Assembly: GCA_902796875.1 (NCBI GenBank) | Contig: CADBQT010000036.1 | Coordinates: 1 to 10,997, forward strand | Source: an uncultured Eubacteriales bacterium | GTDB lineage: Bacteria; Bacillota; Clostridia; Peptostreptococcales; Anaerovoracaceae | Direction of reading: 5' to 3' | Length of the DNA stretch: 10,997 nucleotides | Shown here: positions 1-6,845 of the stretch, in pieces | Position numbering within the stretch: the stretch's first letter is position 1 | Layout: each line of letters starts with the position of its first letter | The notes under the pieces: model-generated | Seen by the model: the letters and a program-made list of their open reading frames with translations, nothing else | Told to the model about the DNA's origin: nothing | Database searches by the model: none | Translations under genes and position numbers: made by a program

Positions 1-779
1 CCGGTCGGGCCGGTCGCTTCTTCGTCCCGGGCCTCGTTGCCTTTCCATACTGCAAAGGCAGCGACCGGCGAGGTGCACCCGCCGTCCAACGCCCGAACGA
101 AGCTCCGCTCCGCCAGAGCGATCCGCCAGACATCGGCATCGTGGAAATCCTCCAGGCAGGAGACGTCGTAGCCCCGCCGGCCCTGGACCGCCAGTATCCC
201 CTGGCAGGCCGCCGGAAGCATCTCCTCGGGGGTGAAGATCCGGCTGATCCGGCTTTCCAGTCCGGCCCGCTTCAGACCGGCAACCGCCAACACCGTGGCG
301 CCGAACTCTCCGCTGTCCAGCTTGGAGAGCCTGGTCTGCACGTTGCCCCGGATGGGGGCGAACCGGGCTTCCGGATACATCTGGGAAAGCTGGAGCATCC
401 TCCGGTTGGAGGAACAGCCGATGGGCTTGTCCAGGTCGATTCCTGTGGCACCCTCAGGCAGGATCAGAGCGTCCCGGGGATCCTCCCGGGAGGATACGGC
501 CAGGATGGGCAGTTCCTCCGCAATGTCCATGGGCATGTCCTTCATGCTGTGCACCGTCAGGTCCGCCCGCCCGTCCATGAGGGCGATCTCCAGTTCCTTG
601 ATGAAGAGGCCCTTGCCGCCGATCTTGTCCAGATTCCGATCCAGGATCCGGTCGCCTTTGGTCTTCATGGTCACCAGTTCCACCTCGGCCTGGGGATCCC
701 ACGCCCGGATGGCGTCCATGACCATCTCCGACTGGATCACCGCCAGACGGCTCTCTCTGCTTCCCACTTTGATCTTCAT
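1..779 (-). CDS. hemC: Hydroxymethylbilane synthase (porphobilinogen deaminase), 3' end outside window
   Basis: Cytosolic enzyme that polymerises four porphobilinogen units into hydroxymethylbilane, the precursor of uroporphyrinogen III and so of siroheme and cobalamin. The first 259 residues are visible. The N-terminus MKIKVGSRESRLA matches the family start. HSMKDMP carries the catalytic Asp at residue 81. GGCT at residues 233-236 carries Cys235, the expected attachment point of the dipyrromethane cofactor. The family is about 300-310 residues, so only about 40-50 are missing beyond base 1. The ATG overlaps the stop of the upstream hemA fusion as ATGA (776-779), implying translational coupling, and a GGAA-type ribosome site lies just upstream. 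One oddity: the substrate-binding motif usually written GTSSLRR reads GCSSNRR at 121-127. Both arginines remain, so it is probably active. It is the last gene visible of the riboswitch-led operon. Confidence 0.96.
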   Translation of the reverse strand, partial: MKIKVGSRESRLAVIQSEMVMDAIRAWDPQAEVELVTMKTKGDRILDRNLDKIGGKGLFIKELEIALMDGRADLTVHSMKDMPMDIAEELPILAVSSREDPRDALILPEGATGIDLDKPIGCSSNRRMLQLSQMYPEARFAPIRGNVQTRLSKLDSGEFGATVLAVAGLKRAGLESRISRIFTPEEMLPAACQGILAVQGRRGYDVSCLEDFHDADVWRIALAERSFVRALDGGCTSPVAAFAVWKGNEARDEEATGPT

Positions 780-2362
780 TTGTATTCCTTTCCTTCCACC
801 ACCTGGCGGATGGCCGCCGCGGCGTTCTTCACGTTCCGGTGATCCGTTCCCCGGCCGACCAGCCCTGCGGTGAGCTCATCGCTCAAAGCCACCGCCGGGA
901 ACCAGAAGGTGGATTCATTTCTCGCATCGCAGACGTTGACCAGGATGTCCCGGTCCCGTCCGTCTTTGCCGATCTGCCGGTTGGTGTCCCGGTCGTCGGT
1001 GCAGGCCAGGATCATCCAGGCTCCGTCGGTCAGCTCCTGCCGGTAGGTGTCGCAGATCCACTCCACGGCGCCGCCGTCCGCCATGCGCTGAAGGCTTTCC
1101 GTCAGATCCCGGGACACGATGGTGATCCGGAATCCGAACTCCGCCAGGGTCATCACCCGGCGCTCGGCGATGTTTCCTCCTCCGATGACCACCACGGGCC
1201 GATCCAGGGTGTCGATAAACAGGGGGAAATACCGCCGCTCTCCCCGGTCCCGTTCAGGATCGGTGAGACGCTGGATGGACTCTTCCATCCGGCCCCGTTC
1301 CTTTTCCCAGCGGTGGAATTCGGTCACATAGCCTTCTACATACTCTGTCAGTTCTTCCTGCTGTTCATGGCGCAGCCGGTCCGGCCGGCCGCCGCTGATC
1401 TGGTCGATATCGCAACAGGTCACGCCGGGAAGATCCCCCACTTCGGGGGCCACGTCCCGGGGCACCGCCATGTCGATAAAGAGGCGGGGCATCGCAGGCC
1501 GGCGCGCGTCGTCGCCCGCCCCGCCGGCGGTCTCCGTCAGTTCCCGGGCGGTGACCACCACGTGGGGACTGGCGGTGGCGCTGACCACCGCATCGCAGTC
1601 GATCATCACCGCATATCGATCTGCATAGGGCACCGGCTCCACGCCCTCGGGGACTTCCGCCTCCCCGTGGCGATACCGGCGAAGGGTCATGAAAGTGCGA
1701 AGACCTTTTGCCGCCAACTGCCGGGCCACCCTCCGGCCGATGCTGCCGTTGCCGATGACCAGCACGGCCCGAACATCCGACTCCTCATCGACTCTTCTCA
1801 CGGCGCAGTCCGCCGTGGAGTCGTCGTGGATGTGAAGATCCACGTGGGTGCGGATCTCTTTGCCGGCGGTGATCCCAAGTCTGAACACCGTGTTCAGCAC
1901 ACCATCGGAAGCGCCGCGCCGGCGGGCATCCCGCACCGCATCCCCCACCTGGCTGATGATCTGGCTGTCTCCCCAAAGCCGGGACCGGGCCCCCGCCGTA
2001 AGAAGGCAAAGATGACGCAGCACGTCGTCCCCCTGAAGGGTCTGCTGGAGATGAGCGTGCCGCTCGGGCTCAAGCCCGTGGACCCGGCACAGGACCTGAT
2101 AGGGGTCGATGGCCGCGCCGGCCGCCGGATCTTCCTCCGGCGCGCAGCCGGCCGAGGCATCCTCACCCAGGGACAGATACAGTTCCGTCCGGTTGCAGGT
2201 ATTGATCAGCACGGCGCCGCGAACGGCCGCCTCTGCCTTTGCCCAGGCGTAGATCTCCTCCGTCTGAGTCTCGTCGCAGGCAAAGAGTTCCCGTTCCGAC
2301 ACGTCGGCCCGATGGTGGTCGATGGTGGTCATGATGATGTTGGTCATCGTGTTTTCCGTCAT
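776..2362 (-). CDS. hemA: Fusion: glutamyl-tRNA reductase + precorrin-2 dehydrogenase (Met8/SirC-like) domain
   Basis: A 528-residue two-enzyme protein. Residues 1 to about 365 are glutamyl-tRNA reductase, which reduces Glu-tRNA to glutamate-1-semialdehyde with NADPH. Seen: TCNRTELY with catalytic Cys56, WGDSQIISQV at 130-139 (usual form GExQIxGQV), a Rossmann motif VIGNGSIGRR at 202-211, and FIDMAVPRDVAPEV at 295-308. Residues about 377-528 match the NAD-binding part of siroheme synthases: VVIGGGNIAERR at 391-402, CTDDRDTN at 454-461, and NVCDA with Asp479, the position equivalent to the essential Asp104 of CysG. This domain would oxidise precorrin-2 to sirohydrochlorin. It is only about 150 residues and lacks most of the helical C-terminal region of full Met8/CysG proteins, so metal insertion probably depends on the CbiK of the same operon. 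The reductase dimerisation region is also short. The start is the ATG of a TAATG overlap with the upstream stop, with GGAG nine bases before it. I recall similar HemA fusions from clostridia. Confidence 0.93.
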   Translation of the reverse strand: MTENTMTNIIMTTIDHHRADVSERELFACDETQTEEIYAWAKAEAAVRGAVLINTCNRTELYLSLGEDASAGCAPEEDPAAGAAIDPYQVLCRVHGLEPERHAHLQQTLQGDDVLRHLCLLTAGARSRLWGDSQIISQVGDAVRDARRRGASDGVLNTVFRLGITAGKEIRTHVDLHIHDDSTADCAVRRVDEESDVRAVLVIGNGSIGRRVARQLAAKGLRTFMTLRRYRHGEAEVPEGVEPVPYADRYAVMIDCDAVVSATASPHVVVTARELTETAGGAGDDARRPAMPRLFIDMAVPRDVAPEVGDLPGVTCCDIDQISGGRPDRLRHEQQEELTEYVEGYVTEFHRWEKERGRMEESIQRLTDPERDRGERRYFPLFIDTLDRPVVVIGGGNIAERRVMTLAEFGFRITIVSRDLTESLQRMADGGAVEWICDTYRQELTDGAWMILACTDDRDTNRQIGKDGRDRDILVNVCDARNESTFWFPAVALSDELTAGLVGRGTDHRNVKNAAAAIRQVVEGKEYK

Positions 2363-3495
2363 TATTGTTTTCTCCGTCTTTTCACCAGGAAGTTGAGCAG
2401 ACCTCCGACCAGGATGATGGCCAGCGCCAGGATCAGCACATTGATGGCCGCCTCCTGGGGGATCTGGTTCTTGTCCCCGATGGTGTCCTCATAAAAAGTC
2501 AGCCGGTACTCGATCTCCACCGGATGACCCATGGCCGTGGTGTCCGCCGTCACCGTGAAGCTTTCGTCCATGACGGGCACCGGGATGGTGAAGGTGGAAT
2601 TCCCTCCGTCCGTGGTCTCGTTCAGGTACTTCTTCCCGCCGACGATCATGTAATCGTAGTAGGTACTGCTCCAAAGCAGCCGGGCATAAGCCTTCCCGTC
2701 TTTCACCGTCAGCCACGTGGGCGAGGTCACGGAGGCCCGTCCGCTGCCGCCGGTCATGTGGACCTGGATGGAGTACTCCCCGTCTTCCACGTTCACCTTG
2801 GCCGGCTCCACGGAAATGGTCCCTTCGTCCACGTCCTCGCTGCCTTTGGCCTGCTGATCGATCTCCGCCTGCTTCAGGGTGTTGGTCCCCTTGGCCTCGT
2901 CGTAAAACTCCAACGCCTCCCGGATCCGTTCGTAGTCCGGCAGGGTGATCTTCAGGGCGTCCTCCGGCAGAGAGCCGGCGCTAAAGAGGATCTTCCGATC
3001 GTACCATTTTTTCTTTCGCTTGCTGTAGGCGGCGCAGTCCACGGGGGTATCCAGAGCCTCCACCTTCATGGTGAAGGTGCTCCGCCCCTCCCGGTTCTTC
3101 GGTTCGATGTAGTCTTCCAAAGGCGCCGCGGCCGCTTCCTCCGCGGTCCCGGGATAGATGAACTTGTAGCTGGCGCTGGACAGGGTCATCTGGGCGGTCA
3201 TCTTGCCGTCCTTCACCGTGAGGACGGTCTTCTCCACGTGGAAGAACGTGGAGCTGCTCTCGGTGATGACCTCGTACCGGCCGTCCTTCACGTCCCGCCC
3301 GTACACCGGGAGCATGCCGTAGCTTCCGATGTCCACGGACTTGGCCGTCTCCCCTTCGGAGGCCACCTTGTCGTAGCCCTCCGCTCCAAAGGCAGGGGCC
3401 GCCGGGGCGCCAAGACCCAACGCAAACACCAGGGCGATCACTGCCGCGGTCACCCGGCATAAGGTTTTTGTCTTTTGTGTCCCTCGTCTGATCAT
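2362..3495 (-). CDS. Membrane-anchored surface protein with two beta-type modules
   Basis: A 377-residue exported protein of unknown function. It has a basic N-terminus, a hydrophobic signal segment (about 16-36, cleavage likely near AFGA at 35-38), a large extracellular part, and a single C-terminal transmembrane span (about 350-370) followed by KRRRKQ as cytoplasmic stop-transfer. Module A (about 70-173) begins DGRYEV, contains FFHVEK, LTVKDGKMTAQM and YPGTAEEA, and ends KWYDRKI. Module B (about 237-334) begins DGEYSIQV and contains GGSGRASV, WSSTYYDYMIV, STFTIPV and ADTTAMGHPVEIEY. A helical linker separates them. The same two modules in the same order form the lipoprotein at 6846-7760, so the two are paralogues. 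The DG-Y start and W-Y-D-hydrophobic end of module A loosely recall NEAT (heme-binding) domains, but I could not establish homology. It sits 67 nt after cbiK and overlaps hemA by one base. Its position suggests a role in tetrapyrrole or cobalt capture at the surface; that is inference. The start has only a weak ribosome site. Confidence 0.85.
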   Translation of the reverse strand: MIRRGTQKTKTLCRVTAAVIALVFALGLGAPAAPAFGAEGYDKVASEGETAKSVDIGSYGMLPVYGRDVKDGRYEVITESSSTFFHVEKTVLTVKDGKMTAQMTLSSASYKFIYPGTAEEAAAAPLEDYIEPKNREGRSTFTMKVEALDTPVDCAAYSKRKKKWYDRKILFSAGSLPEDALKITLPDYERIREALEFYDEAKGTNTLKQAEIDQQAKGSEDVDEGTISVEPAKVNVEDGEYSIQVHMTGGSGRASVTSPTWLTVKDGKAYARLLWSSTYYDYMIVGGKKYLNETTDGGNSTFTIPVPVMDESFTVTADTTAMGHPVEIEYRLTFYEDTIGDKNQIPQEAAINVLILALAIILVGGLLNFLVKRRRKQ

Positions 3496-3562
3496 CGATC
3501 CGTCGCTCTTCCTCGATTTATTTCGCTCTCTTATCTCTTCGCTCTGCAGCCTGTGTCGTCGT

Positions 3563-4474
3563 TTATTCTACCGGCCGGGCTTCCTGGCCGTGGCGGACGA
3601 ACATTCGGCGGACGCCTTCGTAGGCGCCCAGTCCTTTTTTGACGGCCTCTACTGTGTAGCCGGCTGCCTTCATCCGGTTCATCCAGGAGTCGGGATCTTC
3701 TCCCGCCATATCCTTTACGGCGTGCTCCCCGGCCACGATCATGAGGGGGGCCAGGGTGGTGGCGGCTTCACCGGTGGAGCCTCCAGCAGGGCCGGCAGCT
3801 CTGTCGCCGCCGCTGAGCTTTCCCAGCACGTCCTCCAGATCCGGGGTCCCTTCCACCGTGCCCACGAAGGCACGGGTCCAACCCAGCCGGTGGAAGCTCT
3901 CCTCCAGCCGAACGTAGATCTCGTTGGCGGAGGGCTTGTCCGCCGAGCCGTGGCCCATGAGGACCAGGGCCCGGTCGCCTCGCGCGCCAGGAGCATCCGA
4001 CGCTTCCGAAGCATCCGCCGCTTCCAAAGCACCCGGCGCGCCCAGGTATTCCTCCCCCAGGATCTTCGCCAGTTCCTCCAGATCCCTTTCCTCATCCAGA
4101 AGAGGGCGACTGGCGGTGATGCATTTGAACTGACCTGCCTTTGCGCGAAGGAGCTCGGCGAGCCGGTCGTTTTCTCCGCCACCGATCATATGGGTGGGGA
4201 CCACCAGCACATCGTCGATCCCCTGATCCACCATCCGGTCCAGGGCTTCCTCCGCCGTATCGACGTGGATCCCGTCCCGGGCGTCGAGGCGGCGGATGAT
4301 CATTTTGCTTGTCCATCCCCGGAAGATCTTCCGGTCCGGGAATGCCTTTGCGAGAGACTCCTCGATGGCCCCGATGGTCTCTTCACAGGTCCGATTGTGG
4401 GTCGTTCCGAAGCTGACGACCAGCAGTCCTTTTCCGCCCGCAGTGTTGTTCATATCGTTTCTCATCCCGTCCAT
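3563..4474 (-). CDS. cbiK: Cytosolic sirohydrochlorin cobaltochelatase (CbiK family)
   Basis: Inserts Co2+ into sirohydrochlorin (factor II), the committing step of the anaerobic cobalamin route, in the cytosol. The 303-residue protein has the family opening GLLVVSFGTTHNRT (16-29), then VVPTHMIGGGEND, LMGHGSAD with His175, FVGTVEGTPD with Glu208, and VAGEHAVKDMAGED with His251. This is the His-Glu-His metal-binding set known from Salmonella CbiK (His145, Glu175, His207). The chosen ATG at 4474 has AGGAGG six bases upstream; an in-frame GTG at 4489 overlaps the permease gene and has no such site. There is no signal peptide. Two low-complexity inserts stand out: an Ala/Asp/Ser/Glu stretch at about 148-167, encoded partly by an 18-bp tandem repeat, and a Gly/Ala-rich stretch at about 222-240. 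The canonical second His of GHGTxH is Asp here. The gene starts 11 nt after the permease. A lipoprotein paralogue lies at the head of the same operon. Confidence 0.94.
   Translation of the reverse strand: MDGMRNDMNNTAGGKGLLVVSFGTTHNRTCEETIGAIEESLAKAFPDRKIFRGWTSKMIIRRLDARDGIHVDTAEEALDRMVDQGIDDVLVVPTHMIGGGENDRLAELLRAKAGQFKCITASRPLLDEERDLEELAKILGEEYLGAPGALEAADASEASDAPGARGDRALVLMGHGSADKPSANEIYVRLEESFHRLGWTRAFVGTVEGTPDLEDVLGKLSGGDRAAGPAGGSTGEAATTLAPLMIVAGEHAVKDMAGEDPDSWMNRMKAAGYTVEAVKKGLGAYEGVRRMFVRHGQEARPVE
3993..4028. repeat. Imperfect 18-bp tandem repeat inside cbiK
   Basis: Two adjacent 18-base units, 3993-4010 and 4011-4028, differ at two positions (plus-strand unit gcatccgMcgcttccRaa). A third, decayed start (gcacccg) follows at 4029. 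The repeat is in frame and encodes the Ala/Ser/Asp/Glu-rich insert of the cytosolic CbiK, between the substrate half of the protein and the GHG metal motif. It looks like a replication-slippage expansion that is tolerated because it falls in a loop. Confidence 0.8.
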
Positions 4475-4485
4475 CTCGACCCTCC

Positions 4486-5217
4486 TCACAGATTCTTCTT
4501 CTTGTAGATGAAGGCCACCGAGATCAGGGAGAAGGCGATCAGGTAGAGGATCAGGATAAGGATCCCCATGGGATCGAAACCGATCCCCTCGGAGATGCTC
4601 CGGATCATGCCGCTGGTCTGGGACAGGGGCAGGGCTGCCACCACCTGCCGGATCCCCATGGGCATGGACTCGGTGGAGAAAAAGGTATTGCAGAGGAAAG
4701 ACATGGGGGTGATGATGTAGGCCGTATAGCGGGGCGCATCGGTATAGCTTTTGGCCAGGAATGACAGGACCAGGGCCAGGGTGGCAAACACCGTTCCGTT
4801 GAGGAACATGATGAGCACGGACCAGCCGTTAAAGATCAGCCCCGTCCGGATGGGAAGAGTCAGAAGCAGGATCATCCCACCGGAATACATTCCCCGCAGG
4901 GCCCCTCCGATGACCTGCCCCAGGATGAACTGCCACAGGGGCGTGGGCGAGACCATCACCTGATCCAGGGCCTTCTCGTAGAGCCGCTGGACGCTCATGT
5001 TCTGAGCCACGGCGCCGAAGCTTCCCGTCATGGTGGACAGGGCCACGATCCCGGGGATCAGAAAATTAAGGTAGGGCTCACCGTGGGAGGTGGTCTGGAT
5101 CCCCAGCCCGAACACGATCAGGTACATGAGGGGGGTGATCACCGCCGCCAGGGTGATCTTATAAAAGTCCCGCCGGAACTCTCTCCATTTTTCCCAAAGT
5201 ACGGCAAGGATACCCAT
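4486..5217 (-). CDS. ABC-2 type transporter permease
   Basis: Integral membrane subunit of an ABC transporter, 243 residues, the usual length of the DrrB/NodJ-like ABC-2 permeases. Six hydrophobic spans are visible, at about 18-40, 50-72, 97-123, 132-155, 164-182 and 217-238. The segment following NMSVQRLYEKALDQVMVSP, with GQVIGGALRG, is the conserved family core between the second and third spans. The ATG overlaps the stop of the ATPase gene by one base (TAATG), so the two are made together and form one transporter. Transporters of this family mostly export lipids, drugs or polysaccharides, unlike the BtuCDF or ECF importers normal for B12 or cobalt uptake. The substrate cannot be read from sequence. 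Its place between cbiL and cbiK suggests a tetrapyrrole, metal or envelope-related cargo (inference). Confidence 0.93.
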   Translation of the reverse strand: MGILAVLWEKWREFRRDFYKITLAAVITPLMYLIVFGLGIQTTSHGEPYLNFLIPGIVALSTMTGSFGAVAQNMSVQRLYEKALDQVMVSPTPLWQFILGQVIGGALRGMYSGGMILLLTLPIRTGLIFNGWSVLIMFLNGTVFATLALVLSFLAKSYTDAPRYTAYIITPMSFLCNTFFSTESMPMGIRQVVAALPLSQTSGMIRSISEGIGFDPMGILILILYLIAFSLISVAFIYKKKNL

Positions 5218-6059
5218 TACTTCTGATCGATTCTCCTTCCCAGTTTTTCCACGAAAACGTCCTCCAGGGTGGTGCTGCGCAGGGACGCGTCTTCACCTGC
5301 CTGAGCCAGGTACTCGATGGCTTCTTCCCTCCGGGCGAAGTACCGGCTTTTGATCTGCTCCTCTCCGGTCTCGTCCACCGCAAATGCACCCAGTTCCTCG
5401 ATGAGATTGGCCGGGGTATCGATCACGTTCAGTTCCCCTTTGTTCATCAGGGCCACCCGCTCACAGAGAGACTGGGCCTCATCGATGTAGTGGGTGGTCA
5501 GAAGGATGGTGATCCCCTGCCCGTGAAGCTGACGGAGCAGGTTCCACATCTGCCGCCGGGAGATGGCATCCATCCCCGCCGTAGGCTCGTCCAAAAGCAA
5601 AATCTCCGGTTCGGTCATCAGCGCCCGGCAGATCATCAGCTTTCGCTTCATGCCTCCGGAAAGGTGACGGACCACCCGATGATGATAATCGGAAAGGCCG
5701 GCGAACTCCAGAAGTTCCCGGCTCTTTTCCCGAATCTCCTTCTTCGGCATGTAATAGAGTCTTCCCTGATACTCCATCACCTCATCCATGGTCATGTCCT
5801 GACGCATGGAATACTCCTGGGTGATGACGCTGATCTTTCGCTTCTCCGACGAGGCCTTCCGATCAAGCTTTTTCCCGTCGATGCGGACCTCCCCCGCCGT
5901 GGGGAGGAGCACCGTGGAAAGCATGCTGATGGTGGTGGTCTTGCCGGCCCCGTTGGGTCCCAGCAGACCGAAGAATTCCCCCGTCTCGATGGTCAGATCC
6001 ACGTTATCCACCGCCGTGAAGTCTCCGTATTTTTTTGTCAGACCCCGAAGTTCGATCAT
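5217..6059 (-). CDS. ABC transporter ATP-binding protein (DrrA/CcmA-like)
   Basis: Cytosolic ATPase partner of the ABC-2 permease that follows it, 280 residues. All motors are intact: Walker A GPNGAGKTT (34-42), Q-loop Gln81 in ITQEYSMRQDMT, signature LSGGM (133-137), Walker B ILLLDE (153-158), D-loop in AGMD, and H-loop His190 in TTHYIDEA. A C-terminal extension of about 60 residues after position 215 ends TTLEDVFVEKLGRR, the typical tail of the daunorubicin-resistance type ATPases. The start MIELRGLTKKYG is standard and has AGGAG upstream. A small GC hairpin (6073-6086) directly precedes this ribosome site. It lies 35 nt after cbiL and overlaps the permease gene by one base. Confidence 0.96.
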   Translation of the reverse strand: MIELRGLTKKYGDFTAVDNVDLTIETGEFFGLLGPNGAGKTTTISMLSTVLLPTAGEVRIDGKKLDRKASSEKRKISVITQEYSMRQDMTMDEVMEYQGRLYYMPKKEIREKSRELLEFAGLSDYHHRVVRHLSGGMKRKLMICRALMTEPEILLLDEPTAGMDAISRRQMWNLLRQLHGQGITILLTTHYIDEAQSLCERVALMNKGELNVIDTPANLIEELGAFAVDETGEEQIKSRYFARREEAIEYLAQAGEDASLRSTTLEDVFVEKLGRRIDQK

Positions 6060-6072
6060 CCGATTCTCCTGC

Positions 6073-6086
6073 CCGGGCAGTCCCGG
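6073..6086 (-). promoter_or_regulatory. Small GC hairpin before the ATPase ribosome site
   Basis: In the transcript, CCGGG-ACTG-CCCGG can form a 5-bp stem with a 4-nt loop, two bases from the AGGAG at 6066-6070. An overlapping perfect 12-base palindrome (6069-6080) would instead include the ribosome site. It could modulate ATPase translation relative to cbiL, but short GC hairpins are common in GC-rich DNA, so the functional reading is weak. Confidence 0.25.
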
Positions 6087-6094
6087 AGTTCCCC

Positions 6095-6796
6095 TTATTT
6101 GTCTTCCCGATCCCGGGCGATGATCAGGGAGAAGTATCCCGCTTCATCGGGGATCTCCTCCACGTCGCTATATACCTTCTCGTTTTCCATGCCGCAGTTT
6201 TCCACCATGAACACGTCCTTGCCGCTGGCCCGAAGCAGGTCTTTGACCTCCTTCATGTGGCTGCCCGACTTCATGAGCACGTAGCTGCCCGGATGGCTCA
6301 GTTTGGTGTGGAGCTTGTGGGCCGCCGGCACCACATACATGGACTGGTTCCAAAGGGTGATGGGAAGGTTTCCCCTTGCCGCCGCCGCGCAGAAGGAGGG
6401 GATGCCGCTGACCAGAGCCGTCTCGTATCCATCCTCGTCCATCAGCTTCTGCAGATAGGAAAAGGTGCAGTAAATCGTCGGATCTCCCAGGGTCAGATAG
6501 ACCACGTTTTTCCCCTGGTCCAGCTGTTCCTCGATGAGGTCCGCCCCCTTGCGGTGGTTCCTCCGCTGCTCTTCCACGTCCATGGTCATGGGCATGTAGA
6601 TGGGGATCAGTTCCTTGTCCGCAAGCTCCGGCACCGCCTGGACAGCGATCTGATAGGCCACCGATTCCCGGGCGACTTTTCCCGGCACGGCGATGCAGTC
6701 GTTCTCCCGGATCAGGCGAACGGCCTTCATGGTCATCAGCTCCGGATCTCCCGGGCCCACGCCTACTCCGTAGGCGATTCCTCTTCCTTCTTTCAT
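6095..6796 (-). CDS. cbiL: Cobalt-factor II / precorrin-2 C20-methyltransferase
   Basis: SAM-dependent methyltransferase that adds the C20 methyl group to cobalt-factor II, directly after cobalt insertion in the anaerobic cobalamin pathway; cytosolic. The 233 residues match the family length. Seen: the N-terminal tetrapyrrole-methylase motif GVGVGPGDPEL (10-20), LTLGDPTIYCTFSYL (101-115), and VSGIPSFCAAAA (129-140), with MVENCGMENE near the C-terminus. GDPTIYCTF is characteristic of CbiL/CobI among the pathway's methylases. The start at 6796 has AGAGGAG just upstream. An in-frame ATG 13 codons earlier (6835) lacks a good ribosome site and adds residues absent from the family. It lies between the two-module lipoprotein (49 nt upstream) and the ABC ATPase. 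Confidence 0.95.
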   Translation of the reverse strand: MKEGRGIAYGVGVGPGDPELMTMKAVRLIRENDCIAVPGKVARESVAYQIAVQAVPELADKELIPIYMPMTMDVEEQRRNHRKGADLIEEQLDQGKNVVYLTLGDPTIYCTFSYLQKLMDEDGYETALVSGIPSFCAAAARGNLPITLWNQSMYVVPAAHKLHTKLSHPGSYVLMKSGSHMKEVKDLLRASGKDVFMVENCGMENEKVYSDVEEIPDEAGYFSLIIARDREDK

Positions 6797-6845
6797 GGTT
6801 CTCCTCTTCGGTCTGTTCTCTCCGGCCGGCTCCAAAGGCCGCCGC

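Noticed and set aside
839..2494. Long open plus-strand frame of 551 codons opposite the hemA fusion
   Set aside because: It mirrors the opposite strand of a clearly conserved gene in GC-rich DNA, with Pro/Arg/His/Gly-rich composition and no recognisable motif or ribosome site.
4475..4489. GTG start of cytosolic cbiK overlapping the permease stop
   Set aside because: The AGGAGG that would serve initiation lies inside this stretch and is spaced six bases from the ATG at 4474.
6797..6835. Earlier in-frame ATG for cbiL
   Set aside because: The added 13 residues are not part of the family N-terminus, and the AGAGGAG site points to the ATG at 6796.
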